This document shows positions 35,523-46,547 of a stretch of 64,000 nucleotides of DNA, piece by piece. The stretch is from Castellaniella sp. MT123 (GTDB lineage Bacteria; Pseudomonadota; Gammaproteobacteria; Burkholderiales; Burkholderiaceae_B): contig NZ_CP154879.1 in NCBI RefSeq assembly GCF_039614765.1, positions 496,001 through 560,000 of the forward strand, written 5' to 3'. The first letter of the stretch is position 1. The number at the start of each line of letters is the position of its first letter. The translations under genes and the position numbers were made by a program. Under the pieces are notes generated by a model that worked only from the letters and a program-made list of their open reading frames with translations, did no database searches and had not been told where the DNA came from.

Positions 35523-36526
35523 GGTCGGGGTCTCTGGTTGAAAGGCAAAGAAGCATTGTAGGTCAGAACCTGTCTCAACCCGTCCCTCCAGTCGCGCTCC
35601 AGCGGCCCCAGCAGTGACTCCAGCCGGGCACAGTCCAGACGGCTGTTGGCTGGGCGCGGTTCGGGAGACGGCCAATCCGCCGAGCCGATGGCCTCGAGCA
35701 CCGGGATGCGCCCGATCAAGCCCAGATCGTGGGCCTGGGTGAAGATCTCCCGTGCGAATCCGTACCAGCTGACCCAGGGCGAACCCGCGAAGTGATACAC
35801 CCCGCCGGGGATGCCTGCAGCCGGTTCCGTGGACCACCGCGCCCCCATTGGGCTGGAAGATTCGCCCTGGGGGGCCTTGATCGTGGGCACGACGGCGAGC
35901 CTGGTCAGTCTGTCCAGCGCCTGGGCCAGGTGTCCCGCCCAGGTGGGTCCGCCGATCTGGTCGTCGATGATGCGCAATCGATCGTGCTGCGCGCCCAGCC
36001 GCAGCATGGTGTGCACGAAATTCGTTCCCCAGGCGCTGAATACCCAACTGGTGCGCAGCACGATCGCGTCGGGGGCGGCACGCAGAACGGCCTGTTCGCC
36101 CAGCCACTTGCCGCGGCCGTAGGTGTTCAGGGGCGCGACCGGATCGGTTTCCCGGTAAGGGCGGTCCGCGCGGCCGTCAAAGACATAATCGGTCGAGACA
36201 TGCAGCAGGCGGATACCCCGTTCGTGGCAATGCCGGGCCAGCAGCCCCGGCGCCTGGGCGTTGATTGCCATCGCCAGTTCCGGTTCGCTGGCGGCCCGGT
36301 CCACTGCCGTGTAGGCGGCTGCGTTGATCAGGCAGTCGGCCGGATGCGCGTCCAGCCAATGGACAATGGCGTCGTTATCGGTGATGTCCAGGTCCGCCCG
36401 CGATGCAAAGATGTACCCGGTGTCGGTGTGCGGATCCGCCAGTGCCCGCAGGGATCGGCCCAGCTGGCCGTCACCGCCCGTGACCAGCACACGGGGGGCG
36501 CGCCCCCGATGCGCGGCCGATGTCAT
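35510..36526 (-). CDS. rfbD: dTDP-4-dehydrorhamnose reductase
   Basis: RmlD carries out the last step of dTDP-L-rhamnose synthesis, reducing the 4-keto sugar with NAD(P)H. The 338-residue protein has the Rossmann motif VTGGDGQLG, the segments [16 protein letters not shown] and STDYVFDG, and the catalytic YxxxK in [10 protein letters not shown] linker rich in Ser, Pro and Gly between about residues 205 and 230 makes it longer than the usual 290-300. ATG 36526 overlaps rfbB by four bases; an earlier ATG at 36631 lies within rfbB. Confidence 0.93.
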   Translation of the reverse strand: MTSAAHRGRAPRVLVTGGDGQLGRSLRALADPHTDTGYIFASRADLDITDNDAIVHWLDAHPADCLINAAAYTAVDRAASEPELAMAINAQAPGLLARHCHERGIRLLHVSTDYVFDGRADRPYRETDPVAPLNTYGRGKWLGEQAVLRAAPDAIVLRTSWVFSAWGTNFVHTMLRLGAQHDRLRIIDDQIGGPTWAGHLAQALDRLTRLAVVPTIKAPQGESSSPMGARWSTEPAAGIPGGVYHFAGSPWVSWYGFAREIFTQAHDLGLIGRIPVLEAIGSADWPSPEPRPANSRLDCARLESLLGPLERDWRDGLRQVLTYNASLPFNQRPRPWHA

Positions 36527-37614
36527 CGGGACGCGGCCTTGCCGGATCCCGATGACCCCAGTCCCAGCCGCTCGCGCTGATAGCTGCCGTCCTGGACCCG
36601 ACGGCTCCAGTCGCGGTGGGTCAGATACCACCGTACGGTCTTACGCAGGCCGCTGGCGAAGGTTTCCCGAGGCGACCAGCCCAGTTCGCGCTGGATTTTC
36701 CCTGCGTCAATGGCATAGCGCAGGTCATGACCCGGACGGTCGGCGACGTGGGTAATCAGGTCGGCGTATTGGTTCACGCCGGCCGGGTGTTCGGGGGCGA
36801 GCTCATCGAGCAAGTCGCAGATTGCCCGGACCACGTCGATGTTGCGCTGCTCGTTGTGGCCGCCGATGTTGTAGGTTTCCCCCGGCAAGCCGGCTTCCAC
36901 GACCCGCAGCAGGGCTCGGGCGTGATCCTCGACGTACAGCCAGTCGCGGACCTGCAGCCCTTGGCCATAGACGGGCAGGGGTTTGCCGTCCAGGGCGTTG
37001 AGGATCACCAGCGGAATCAGCTTTTCCGGGAAATGATAGGGCCCGTAGTTGTTCGAGCAGTTCGTCACCAGGACGGGCAGGCCGTAGGTGCGGTGCCAGG
37101 CGCGCACCAGGTGGTCGGATCCCGCCTTGCTGGCGGAATAGGGCGAACTGGGCGCGTAGGGGGTCGTTTCGGTGAACAGGTCGTTCGTGCCGTGCAGGTC
37201 GCCATAGACCTCGTCGGTGGAAATGTGATGGAAGCGGAACAACGCGCGTGATTCGGCGCCCAGCCCGTTCCAGTACCGGCGTGTCGCTTCCAGCAGGGTG
37301 TAGGTGCCGACCATGTTGGTCTGGACGAAGGCTGCCGGCCCATCGATCGAGCGGTCCACGTGGGATTCGGCTGCCAGATGCATGACGGCGTCGGGCCGGT
37401 GCCGTGCGAACGCGCTGGCGAGCCCCGCTGCGTCGCAGATGTCCAGCTGTTCGAAGGCGTAGCGGGGGCTGTCGGCCACGGGGGCCAGGGATTCCAGGTT
37501 GCCCGCGTACGTCAGCTTGTCCACGTTGACCACGGCGTGGTCCGTTTCGGTCAGGACATGACGGATCAGGGCCGAGCCGATGAAGCCAGCCCCTCCGGTG
37601 ACGAGAATTTTCAT
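36523..37614 (-). CDS. rfbB: dTDP-glucose 4,6-dehydratase
   Basis: RmlB converts dTDP-glucose to dTDP-4-keto-6-deoxyglucose with bound NAD, the second step of dTDP-rhamnose synthesis. The 363-residue protein carries [10 protein letters not shown] at the N-terminus, [21 protein letters not shown] and the YSASK active-site motif ([15 protein letters not shown]). It overlaps rfbD (ATGA). The partner genes rfbA and rfbC lie 20 kb away at 57.9-59.3 kb, not adjacent as in most O-antigen clusters. Confidence 0.95.
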   Translation of the reverse strand: MKILVTGGAGFIGSALIRHVLTETDHAVVNVDKLTYAGNLESLAPVADSPRYAFEQLDICDAAGLASAFARHRPDAVMHLAAESHVDRSIDGPAAFVQTNMVGTYTLLEATRRYWNGLGAESRALFRFHHISTDEVYGDLHGTNDLFTETTPYAPSSPYSASKAGSDHLVRAWHRTYGLPVLVTNCSNNYGPYHFPEKLIPLVILNALDGKPLPVYGQGLQVRDWLYVEDHARALLRVVEAGLPGETYNIGGHNEQRNIDVVRAICDLLDELAPEHPAGVNQYADLITHVADRPGHDLRYAIDAGKIQRELGWSPRETFASGLRKTVRWYLTHRDWSRRVQDGSYQRERLGLGSSGSGKAASR

Positions 37615-37621
37615 GAGGGTG

Positions 37622-38977
37622 TCAGAGCCGCTTGATGAAGATCAGGCTGTTGCGTGAGTGGTTGTAATGGGCGCGCTTTTCATGCGGCAGGTCGGAGACG
37701 CCGCCCTGCACGAAGCCGCGCTTCAGGAACCAGTGCGAGGTGCGGGTCGTCAGTACGAACAGGCGCCGCGCACCCTGGGCCCGGGCGCTGGATTCCGCGT
37801 GGCGCAGCAGTTTTTCGCCGTCGCCCGCGCCCTGCCATTCGGGATGCACGATCAGACAGGCCATTTCGGCCATGCCATCGGCCACATACGGGATCAGCGA
37901 CACGCAGCCGTAGATCACGCCGTCGTGCTCCAGCACGGTGAACTTTTCGACGTCGCGTTCGATGACGGCACGCCCGCGCGGCACCAGGGTGCCGTCGGCT
38001 TCCAGGGGTTCGATCAGTTGCACGATGGCGCCGACGTCGTCCGCGACGGCGGGGCGCAGATCTTCCAGGGTATCCTCGACCACCATGGTGCCCACCCCGT
38101 CGTGGGTGAAGATCTCCAGCAGGATGCTGCCGTCCAGCGTATAGGGCACCAGATGGGCGCGGGCCACCCCGCGCTTGACCGCCAGCGAGGCGTGGCGCAG
38201 GAAGGCGCTGGTGTCTTCGTCCAGGATGTTCTGCGCCAGCAGGTCGTCGGCGTCGTTGCGGGCCAGTTCGGTGTCCACCGTGCCGTCGGTTTCCGTCACA
38301 GTCCGGTTCTGCGTCAGGAAAATCAGTTTTTCGGCGCGCAGCGCCACGGCGGCGTTGGTGGCCAGGTCTTCCATGGCCAGATTGAAGGCCTCGCCGGTGG
38401 GGGAAAAGCCCAGCGGCGACAGCAGCATGATCGCGCCCTGGCTGATGAGGTTGTTCATCGCGTCGATGTCCAGCTTGCGCACCGTGCCGGAACGTTTGTA
38501 ATCGACCCCGTCGATGACGCCTACCGGCCGGGCAGTCACGAAATTGCCGGAAATCACGCGGATCTTGGCGTGCGACATCGGGGTGTTGGGCAGCCCCTGG
38601 CTGAAGGCGGCCTCGATGTCCAGCCGGATCTCGCCGGCCGCTTCCTTGGCGCACTCCAGGGCTTCCGGCGTGGTGGGGTCGGTGCCCCGGCCGAATTGCA
38701 TTGTGTAGCCCTTCAGCCGCAACTGCTCGTTGACCTGCGGGCGGGACCCGTGCACCAGGACCAGCTTGATGCCCAGGGCGGACAGCAGGGACAGGTCGGC
38801 CACCAGGTCTTCCAGGCCGCCGTCCTCGATCAGCTCGCCGCCAAATGCCACCACGAAGGTCTTGCCGCGGAAGTCGTGGACGTACGGCGCCACCTCGCGG
38901 AACCAGCGCACGAACTGGGCGGGGGCGAACTCGGGGGCATCCTGGGCGGAATAAGTATCGGTTTCTGAGGCACTCAT
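37622..38977 (-). CDS. argA: amino-acid N-acetyltransferase ArgA
   Basis: N-acetylglutamate synthase, first enzyme of arginine synthesis, 451 residues. It has the classic two-domain build: an N-terminal amino-acid-kinase-like domain that binds arginine as feedback inhibitor ([25 protein letters not shown]), and a C-terminal GNAT acetyltransferase domain ([20 protein letters not shown]). Start ATG 38977 is separated from the divergent hrpA start by about 40 bases. It precedes rfbB by seven bases on the same strand. Confidence 0.94.
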   Translation of the reverse strand: MSASETDTYSAQDAPEFAPAQFVRWFREVAPYVHDFRGKTFVVAFGGELIEDGGLEDLVADLSLLSALGIKLVLVHGSRPQVNEQLRLKGYTMQFGRGTDPTTPEALECAKEAAGEIRLDIEAAFSQGLPNTPMSHAKIRVISGNFVTARPVGVIDGVDYKRSGTVRKLDIDAMNNLISQGAIMLLSPLGFSPTGEAFNLAMEDLATNAAVALRAEKLIFLTQNRTVTETDGTVDTELARNDADDLLAQNILDEDTSAFLRHASLAVKRGVARAHLVPYTLDGSILLEIFTHDGVGTMVVEDTLEDLRPAVADDVGAIVQLIEPLEADGTLVPRGRAVIERDVEKFTVLEHDGVIYGCVSLIPYVADGMAEMACLIVHPEWQGAGDGEKLLRHAESSARAQGARRLFVLTTRTSHWFLKRGFVQGGVSDLPHEKRAHYNHSRNSLIFIKRL

Positions 38978-39016
38978 GGCGGGAAGGTTGGGGCGTGGCT
39001 GGACCCGGAAATTATA

Positions 39017-42000
39017 ATGACGGATTGCGCCCGCTTCGCAGCAATCGGGCCCGCCTTATTTGTGGAATCGTTCGTTTTGCCAGAAAAACCACGACAGCAA
39101 CCGTCACGCCCCCCCCGGCAGCCTCGGGCGCAGGCTGCCCAAACGCCCCGATCGGCCCAGGCGCCTGGGTCGTCCGGATCTGTTCGCCGCGTCGATGCGG
39201 CCAGGCCGGCGGCGCCAGGACGCGGCACAGGCCGCGTGCCGACCGGCGCCGGCGACCGCCCCCTGCCGCCCATCGTCTATCCAGAGGAACTGCCGGTCAG
39301 TGCTCGCCGGCAGGATATCGCCCGGGCGATCACGGAACATCAGGTGGTCATCGTCTGCGGCGAGACCGGGTCCGGCAAGACCACCCAACTACCCAAGATC
39401 TGCCTGGAACTGGGACGCGGTCGCCATGGCATGATCGGCCATACGCAGCCGCGCCGGCTGGCGGCGACGTCGGTCGCGCAGCGCGTGGCCGAGGAACTGA
39501 AGACCGACCTGGGCGACTGGGTCGGCTATCAGATCCGCTTCAGCGAACGGGCCGGGCCCGCGACGGCGATCAAACTCATGACCGACGGCATCCTGCTGGC
39601 GGAAACCCAGCGCGATCCGCTGCTGCGCCGTTACGACACCCTGATCATCGACGAGGCGCACGAACGCAGCCTGAACATCGATTTCCTGTTGGGATTTCTC
39701 AAGCGCCTGCTGGCGCGCCGGCCGGACCTGAAGCTGATCATTACGTCGGCCACGATCGATGCGGATCGATTTGCCCGGCATTTTGGCTCGGACGACCGGC
39801 CCGCGCCGGTGATTCAGGTCTCCGGCCGTCTGTTCCCGGTGGACCTGCGTTACCGGCCCGTGCGCCCCGACGTGGCGCCCGGGGATGCGCCGCAGCCGGA
39901 ATCGGGCAAGGGCGACGAGGAACGCGATCTGGTCGATGCCGTGGTCGATGGCGTGGATGAATGCGCCCGCCATGGGGCGGGCGACGTCCTGGTGTTCCTG
40001 CCGGGCGAACGGGAAATCCGCGAGTGCGCCGAAGCCCTGCGCAAGCGCCATCCGGTCGGGGCCCAGGTGCTGCCGCTGTATGCCCGGCTGTCGCGGGCCG
40101 AACAGGAACAGATCTTTCATCCGCGCGGCAACACGCGGCGCATCGTGCTCGCCACCAATGTCGCGGAAACCTCGCTGACGGTGCCGGGCATCCGCTACGT
40201 GGTGGACAGCGGCCTGGCGCGCATCAAGCGCTATTCCTGGCGCAGCAAGGTCGAGCAGCTGCGCATCGAACCCATCAGCCAGGCTTCGGCCAATCAGCGA
40301 GCCGGCCGCTGCGGGCGCCTGGGCCCGGGGGTCTGCATCCGTCTGTATGCCGAACAGGATTTCAGGCAGCGGCCGCCCTTCACCGACCCAGAGATCCTGC
40401 GCTCGTCGTTGGCGGCCGTCATCCTGCGCATGAAGGCCCTGCGTCTGGACGATGTGGAATCCTTTCCCTTTGTCGAGCCGCCCACGGGCCGCGCCATTGC
40501 CGACGGCTATCAGCTGCTGCAGGAACTGGGCGCGCTCGACGAGCAGAACCGGCTGACATCGGTCGGCCGGTCCCTGGCGAAACTGCCGGTGGACCCGCGT
40601 GTCGCGCGAATGATCTTTGCCGCGCACGAACAGCAATGCCTGACGGAAATCCTCGTCATCGCCTCGGCGCTGTCGATCCAGGATCCGCGCGACCGGCCCA
40701 TGCAGGCACGAGAGGCGGCCGACAATGCTCACGCTCAGTTCCGCGACAAGCAATCCGAATTCCTGTCCTGGCTGAAGCTGTGGGAATGGTATGGCGAACA
40801 GGTCGCCCACAAGGCATCCCAGCGCAAACTGATCGATCAGATCCGGGCGAAATTCCTCTCGCCGATCCGCCTGCGCGAGTGGCACGACACCCATGTGCAG
40901 TTGCTGGCTCTGGCCGGCGAACAGGGCTGGCGCCTGAACCAGACCCCGGCGACACGTGAACAGATCCACCTGGCGCTGCTGGCCGGACTGCTGGGCAATA
41001 TCGGCATGAAGTCCGACGATACCAATCTGTATCAGGGGGCCCGGGATATCCGGTTCGCCATCCACCCGGGGTCGCCGCTGCAAAAGAAGGCCGGCCGCTG
41101 GGTGCTGGCTGCCGAACTGGTCGAGACGACGCGGCTATATGCCCGCTGCGTGGCGCAGATCGAACCGGCCTGGGTGGAACGCGCCGGCGCGCATCTGCTG
41201 CGGCGCGCCTGGTCCGATCCGCGCTGGGAAAAGAAAGCCGGGCAGGTGGTCGCCAACGAACGGGGCACGGTCTACGGGCTGCCGGTCTATACGGGCCGCC
41301 GCGTTCACTACGGCCGCATCGACCCGAAGGCGGCGCGCGAGATCTTCATCCGCGATGCCCTGGTGCCCGGCGAGATCGACAGCAAGCTGCCTTTCATCGC
41401 GCACAACCGCCGCCTGATCGCCTCGATCGAACGGCTGGAGCACCAGAGCCGCCGCCCGGACATCCTGGTGGACGATGCCCTCATTCAGGCGTTCTACGAC
41501 CAGCAAATCCCGGCCGACGTCTGCCAGACCGCGACCCTGGAAGCCTGGTACGGGAAGCTCGATCCGCAGACAGCGCAACGCCTGAACCTGAACCGCGACG
41601 ATCTCATGCGGCATGATGCGGCGGGCGTGACCACCGAGGTCTTTCCCCGGCGTCTGCGCTGGGCGGGCACCGAACTTGCGGTGGATTACCACTTCGAGCC
41701 GGGTTCTCCCCGGGACGGCATGACGCTCACCGTGCCGCTGTTCGCCCTGAATCAGATCGATGCCGCACGCTGCGAATGGCTGGTGCCGGGCATGCTGAAG
41801 GAAAAGGTCCTTCTGCTGCTGAAATCTCTGCCGCAGAAGCTGCGTCGTCATTGTGTGCCGCTGCCCGATTACGCGGCTGGTTTTCACGATCGCTGGTTCG
41901 ACCGGGCGGACGATCCGGGCATGGGGCTGCTGGACGCCATCGCCCAGGACGTCTGGGAGCAGTGCAAGGTACGGCTCCAGGCCACCGACTTCAAGCTGGA

Positions 42001-43018
42001 AACATTGCCCCCGCATCTGTTCATGAATTTCAAGGTGATCGACGAACATGGCCGCATGCTCTCGGGCGGACGCAGCCTGGACCAACTGCGCGCCGAGCAT
42101 GGCCGCGAGGCCCAGGCGTCCTTTCAGCAACTGGCGGCGCGCGATCATGAAGCCGCCCAGGTGCTGGAGCACGAACACCTGACCGCATGGACCTTTGGCG
42201 CCTTGCCGGAATTGCTGGAGATTCGTCGCGGCGGCCAGTCGCTGGTCGGTTATCCGGCGCTGCGCGACCGGGGCGAGTCCTGCGATCTCGACGTATTCGA
42301 CGATCCCCAGGAAGCGCGCCGGGTGCACGCCGGCGGCCTGCGGCGCCTGTTCCGCATTGCCCTGCGCGAGCCCGTGCGCTATCTGGAAAAGAACTTGCCG
42401 GAACTCACCCGAATGGCCATGCTGTACATGGATCTGGGCACGCAGCAGGAATTGCGCGATCAGCTCGTCGACGCGGCCTTGGACCAGTCCTGCCTGATGG
42501 AGCCCTGGCCCGAGGATGAGCCGGCTTTTGCCAGACGCTGTGAAGAAGGCCGCACGCGCCTGGGCCTGCTGGCGCAGGAACTTGCCCGGTTGGCGGCGGT
42601 GATTCTGCAGGAACGGGCCGTCCTGCAGAAGAAACTGCCTCAGGCCAAGCCCTGGCCGCAGGCGCAGCAGGATATCCGCCAGCAGCTCGACGCGCTGGTT
42701 GGGCGGCATTTCGTGCGTGACACGCCGCCGGATCAGCTCAAGCACCTGCCGCGCTATCTGAAGGCGGCCCAGATGCGCATCGACAAGCTGCGGGACGATC
42801 CGGCGCGGGATGCGCAGCTCATGGCGGAATTCTCGACCCTGGCGACGCCCTGGCAGCGGGCCCGGGCCACGCTCAAGGGCGCCCCCGATGCACAACTGGA
42901 TGCCTTTCGCTGGCAGCTGGAGGAACTGCGTGTCGCCCTGTTCGCCCAGACGCTGCGCACACCCTTCCCGGTATCGGTCAAGCGCCTGCAGAAGGCCTGG
43001 TCCGCGATGCCGCGTTAG
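39017..43018 (+). CDS. hrpA: ATP-dependent RNA helicase HrpA
   Basis: Large DEAH-box helicase of about 1,333 residues, close to the family's 1,300. Walker A is GETGSGKTTQ with Lys near residue 121. The DEAH box is at about 212-215 (DEAHERS), followed by SATID and the QRAGRCGR helicase motif. The C-terminus has the HrpA-specific extension. The start is uncertain: ATG 39017 overlaps a perfect TATAAT (39013-39018). If that box is the promoter -10, translation would begin further in, for example at TTG 39077 (MPEKPRQQ) behind GGAA. The first 100 residues are Arg/Pro-rich and poorly conserved. Confidence 0.92.
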   Translation: MTDCARFAAIGPALFVESFVLPEKPRQQPSRPPRQPRAQAAQTPRSAQAPGSSGSVRRVDAARPAAPGRGTGRVPTGAGDRPLPPIVYPEELPVSARRQDIARAITEHQVVIVCGETGSGKTTQLPKICLELGRGRHGMIGHTQPRRLAATSVAQRVAEELKTDLGDWVGYQIRFSERAGPATAIKLMTDGILLAETQRDPLLRRYDTLIIDEAHERSLNIDFLLGFLKRLLARRPDLKLIITSATIDADRFARHFGSDDRPAPVIQVSGRLFPVDLRYRPVRPDVAPGDAPQPESGKGDEERDLVDAVVDGVDECARHGAGDVLVFLPGEREIRECAEALRKRHPVGAQVLPLYARLSRAEQEQIFHPRGNTRRIVLATNVAETSLTVPGIRYVVDSGLARIKRYSWRSKVEQLRIEPISQASANQRAGRCGRLGPGVCIRLYAEQDFRQRPPFTDPEILRSSLAAVILRMKALRLDDVESFPFVEPPTGRAIADGYQLLQELGALDEQNRLTSVGRSLAKLPVDPRVARMIFAAHEQQCLTEILVIASALSIQDPRDRPMQAREAADNAHAQFRDKQSEFLSWLKLWEWYGEQVAHKASQRKLIDQIRAKFLSPIRLREWHDTHVQLLALAGEQGWRLNQTPATREQIHLALLAGLLGNIGMKSDDTNLYQGARDIRFAIHPGSPLQKKAGRWVLAAELVETTRLYARCVAQIEPAWVERAGAHLLRRAWSDPRWEKKAGQVVANERGTVYGLPVYTGRRVHYGRIDPKAAREIFIRDALVPGEIDSKLPFIAHNRRLIASIERLEHQSRRPDILVDDALIQAFYDQQIPADVCQTATLEAWYGKLDPQTAQRLNLNRDDLMRHDAAGVTTEVFPRRLRWAGTELAVDYHFEPGSPRDGMTLTVPLFALNQIDAARCEWLVPGMLKEKVLLLLKSLPQKLRRHCVPLPDYAAGFHDRWFDRADDPGMGLLDAIAQDVWEQCKVRLQATDFKLETLPPHLFMNFKVIDEHGRMLSGGRSLDQLRAEHGREAQASFQQLAARDHEAAQVLEHEHLTAWTFGALPELLEIRRGGQSLVGYPALRDRGESCDLDVFDDPQEARRVHAGGLRRLFRIALREPVRYLEKNLPELTRMAMLYMDLGTQQELRDQLVDAALDQSCLMEPWPEDEPAFARRCEEGRTRLGLLAQELARLAAVILQERAVLQKKLPQAKPWPQAQQDIRQQLDALVGRHFVRDTPPDQLKHLPRYLKAAQMRIDKLRDDPARDAQLMAEFSTLATPWQRARATLKGAPDAQLDAFRWQLEELRVALFAQTLRTPFPVSVKRLQKAWSAMPR

Positions 43019-43067
43019 CCAGGCCATCAGGTTCCGCCGCACCTCTGCCCTTCAGTACAATCCTGGC

Positions 43068-46000
43068 ATGACGATGTCCCCCGTATCTCCCGCTTTTGTC
43101 CACCTGCGCAGCCACTCCGAGTTTTCGGTGGTGGACGGCATTGCGCGCATCCCCGATCTGGTCAAGCGTGCGAAAGCTTTCGGCCAGCCGGCCATGGCAT
43201 TGACCGACCTGGCCAATCTGTTTGGCTGGATCAAGTTCTACAAGGCGGCGCGCAAGGCCGGGGTCAAGCCGATCGCGGGCTGTGACGTCTGGCTGCACAA
43301 CCCGGACGATGCCGACAAGCCATTTCGCCTTCTGTTGCTGGCCACGAATCACGCCGCCTACCTGGATCTGTGCGAACTGCTCAGCCGCGCCTGGACACAG
43401 AACAGCCAGCGCGGGCGCGCCGAACTGCGCCGCGAATGGCTGTCCGGAAACAGCGGCCTGATCGTGCTCTCGGGCGGGCGGGCGGGTGACGTCGGCCACG
43501 CGCTGCAGGCCGGCCGCACGGACGAGGCGCAGCGCCTGGTCCGCCAGTGGGCGGCGGATTTCCCCGGCAGTTACTTCATCGAACTGCAGCGCGCCGGATT
43601 CGACGGCGACGAAGCTTACGTCCAGGCTGCCCTGCGGGTGGCGGTTACCTGTGGCGTGCCGGTGGTGGCCACTCATCCCATCCAGTTCATCGAGCCGGGC
43701 GACTTCCGCGCCCACGAGGCCCGCGTCTGCATCGCCGACGGCGAGCTCCTGGGCAATCCCCGTCGGGTCCGGCGTTTTACCGCCGATCAATACATGCCCG
43801 ACAGCGACGACATGGCCCGGCGATTTGCCGATGTGCCTTCGGCGCTGGCCAATACGGTGCAGATCGCCCGGCGCTGCAATCTGACCGTGACGCTGGGTCA
43901 CCCCGAACTGCCACTGTTTCCGACGCCCGATGGCGTGTCGCTGGACGATTACCTGGTGCAGCTGGCCAACGAGGGCCTGCGGCGGCGCATGGTGCAGCTC
44001 TATCCGGACGAGGGCGAGCGCACCCGTCAGATGCCGGCCTACCAGGAACGCCTGGATCTGGAATGCAAGACGATTGTCGGCATGGGCTTTCCCGGCTACT
44101 TTCTGATCGTGCAGGACTTCATCAACTGGGGCAAGCACCATGGCGTGCCTGTGGGGCCGGGCCGGGGATCGGGGGCGGGTTCGCTGGTCGCCTACAGCTT
44201 GGGGATCACCGACCTGGATCCGCTGCGTTACGACCTGCTGTTCGAGCGGTTCCTGAACCCCGAACGGGTGTCGATGCCCGACTTCGACGTCGATTTTTGC
44301 CAGGACAACCGCGAGCGGGTCATCGACTACGTGAAGGAAAAATACGGCCGCGAGGCCGTCAGCCAGATTGCCACCTTCGGCACGCTGGGGGCCAAAGCCG
44401 TCGTGCGCGACGTCGGCCGGGTGCTCGAGATGCCCTACAGCGTCTGCGACAACCTGTCGAAGATGATCCCCTTCAATCCGGCCGACCCGTGGTCGCTGGA
44501 CCGCACCCTCGAAAACGAACCCGCCTTCAAGGAACGCTACGACACGGACGAGGAAATCCGTGCGCTGATCGATCTGGCGCGTCCGCTGGAAGGGCTGACG
44601 CGCAATATCGGCATGCACGCCGGTGGCGTGATCATCGCCCGCGGCAAGCTGACCGATTACACGCCGCTGTATTGCCAGCCGGGTAGCGAATCCAGCGTGG
44701 TCTCGCAATACGACAAGGGTGACGTCGAAGACGTCGGCCTGGTGAAGTTCGACTTCCTGGGCCTGCGCAACCTGACCATCCTGGACTGGGCGGTGCGCTA
44801 CGTGCGGGAATTCAACCCCGGCATGGGCGATTTCGACATCATGAGCCTGCCGCTCGATGATGCCGAAACCTACGCGCTGCTGTCTTCGGCAAACACCACG
44901 GCGGTCTTCCAACTGGAATCGCGGGGGATGAAAGAGCTGCTCAAAAGCATGCAGCCCAACACCTTCGAAGACGTGATCGCCTTGCTGGCGCTGTTTCGTC
45001 CGGGGCCGCTGGAATCGGGCATGGTGGTCGATTTCGTCAACCGCAAGCATGGCCGCGCGGACGTCGATTACTTCCATCCAGACCTGGAGCCGGTGCTGAA
45101 AAGCACCTACGGCGTCATCGTCTACCAGGAACAGGTGATGCTGATCTCCCAGATCATCGGGGGGTATTCCCTGGGCGGCGCGGACCTGCTGCGGCGCGCC
45201 ATGGGGAAAAAGAAGCCCGAGGAAATGGCCAAGCACCGGGTGACCTTCCAGGAAGGCGCGGTCAAGAAAGGCTATGACGCCGAACTGGCGGCGCACCTGT
45301 TCGACCTGATGGAAAAGTTCGCCGGTTATGGCTTCAACAAGAGCCATTCCGCTGCTTATGCGCTGATTTCCTATCAAACGGCCTGGTTGAAACGCTACCA
45401 TCCGGCGGAATTTCTGGCGGCGACGATGCTGTCGGACATGGATGATACGGACAAGATTCAGGTGTTCTGGCGCGACGCGCTGGATAATGATGTGGAGGTC
45501 CTGCCGCCGGACGTCAATGCCTCGGGCTACCGTTTCGCGCCCGTGGCTGACGCCGCCACCGCCAAGGGGCAGCCGCCGCGTACCATCCGCTACGGACTGG
45601 GCGGCGTGAAGGGCACCGGCCAGGCGGCGGTCGAGGCCATCCTGGCCGCGCGCGATGCCGGCGGGCCGTTCGCCAGCCTGTTCGATTTCTGTGCGCGGGT
45701 GGATCGCCATGCCGTCAACCGCCGTACGATCGAGGCCCTGATCCGGGCCGGCGCCTTCGATACCCTGGAACCCAATCGCGCGGCCTTGCTGGAGACCCTG
45801 GGCAGCGCCATCGAGGCCGCCGAACAGGCCGAGCGCAACGCCAACCAGTGCTCGCTTTTCGCCGACGAATCCGATCAGCTGGTGGCGGGCGAACTGGCCC
45901 GTGTCACCCCCTGGGACCTGCAGACCCGCCTGACCGAGGAAAAAACCGCCCTGGGGTTCTACTTCAGCGGGCATTTGTTCGATGCCTGGCGCGACGAGAT

Positions 46001-46547
46001 CCGCCGGGTGGCACCCACGCCGCTGGCGCGCCTGGCGCCCGCGCGCGGACAGCAGTGGCTGGCCGGCGTGCTGGCGGCGGTGCGCGTGCGCATGACGCGG
46101 CGCGGCAAGATGCTGTATGCGCTGCTGGACGACGGCAGCGCCCAGATCGAAGTCGCGATCTTCAACGAACTCTTCGAGCAATACCGCAACAGCCTGAAGG
46201 AAGACCGTCCGCTGCTCATCCAGGGGCGGGTCAGCCATGATGAATATTCGGGTGGCTTGCGGGTATCGGCCGACGATCTGTACGACTTGCAGCGCATCCG
46301 CGAAACCCGCGCACGCAGCCTGCGCCTGTCGGTGCCCGACGCGGTCGAACCCGCGCGCCTGCAGGCGTTGCTGGCCCCGTGGCGCTCAGTGGAATCGGGT
46401 GTGCCGGTGGAACTGCGCCTGCGCCGGCCGGATTTTTCCTGCCTGCTGCGCCTGGGCGACGAGTGGCGCGTGCGTATGGACGATGCCCTGATCGCCGGTG
46501 CCCGGCAGTGGCTGTCCTATGATCAGGTCGAGGTGAACTACGGATGA
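43068..46547 (+). CDS. dnaE: DNA polymerase III alpha subunit DnaE
   Basis: Catalytic subunit of the replicative polymerase, 1,159 residues. The order is PHP domain (FVHLRSHSEFSVVDGIARI), palm with the metal-binding aspartates D405 and D407 in MPDFDVDFCQDNRERV, fingers, a helix-hairpin-helix region (GGVKGTGQAAVEAIL), and a C-terminal OB fold (MLYALLDDGSAQIEVAIF). ATG 43068 (MTMSP) and 43074 are both possible. The gene starts 49 bases after hrpA and overlaps the first LPS glycosyltransferase by four bases. Confidence 0.96.
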   Translation: MTMSPVSPAFVHLRSHSEFSVVDGIARIPDLVKRAKAFGQPAMALTDLANLFGWIKFYKAARKAGVKPIAGCDVWLHNPDDADKPFRLLLLATNHAAYLDLCELLSRAWTQNSQRGRAELRREWLSGNSGLIVLSGGRAGDVGHALQAGRTDEAQRLVRQWAADFPGSYFIELQRAGFDGDEAYVQAALRVAVTCGVPVVATHPIQFIEPGDFRAHEARVCIADGELLGNPRRVRRFTADQYMPDSDDMARRFADVPSALANTVQIARRCNLTVTLGHPELPLFPTPDGVSLDDYLVQLANEGLRRRMVQLYPDEGERTRQMPAYQERLDLECKTIVGMGFPGYFLIVQDFINWGKHHGVPVGPGRGSGAGSLVAYSLGITDLDPLRYDLLFERFLNPERVSMPDFDVDFCQDNRERVIDYVKEKYGREAVSQIATFGTLGAKAVVRDVGRVLEMPYSVCDNLSKMIPFNPADPWSLDRTLENEPAFKERYDTDEEIRALIDLARPLEGLTRNIGMHAGGVIIARGKLTDYTPLYCQPGSESSVVSQYDKGDVEDVGLVKFDFLGLRNLTILDWAVRYVREFNPGMGDFDIMSLPLDDAETYALLSSANTTAVFQLESRGMKELLKSMQPNTFEDVIALLALFRPGPLESGMVVDFVNRKHGRADVDYFHPDLEPVLKSTYGVIVYQEQVMLISQIIGGYSLGGADLLRRAMGKKKPEEMAKHRVTFQEGAVKKGYDAELAAHLFDLMEKFAGYGFNKSHSAAYALISYQTAWLKRYHPAEFLAATMLSDMDDTDKIQVFWRDALDNDVEVLPPDVNASGYRFAPVADAATAKGQPPRTIRYGLGGVKGTGQAAVEAILAARDAGGPFASLFDFCARVDRHAVNRRTIEALIRAGAFDTLEPNRAALLETLGSAIEAAEQAERNANQCSLFADESDQLVAGELARVTPWDLQTRLTEEKTALGFYFSGHLFDAWRDEIRRVAPTPLARLAPARGQQWLAGVLAAVRVRMTRRGKMLYALLDDGSAQIEVAIFNELFEQYRNSLKEDRPLLIQGRVSHDEYSGGLRVSADDLYDLQRIRETRARSLRLSVPDAVEPARLQALLAPWRSVESGVPVELRLRRPDFSCLLRLGDEWRVRMDDALIAGARQWLSYDQVEVNYG

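Noticed and set aside
42978-46238. Very long open frame on the minus strand opposite dnaE
   Set aside because: It is antisense to a clear DnaE and has low-complexity, His/Gln/Arg-rich translation typical of GC-rich mirror frames. The similar long frames opposite hrpA, hom, thrC, dxs and rng were dropped for the same reason.
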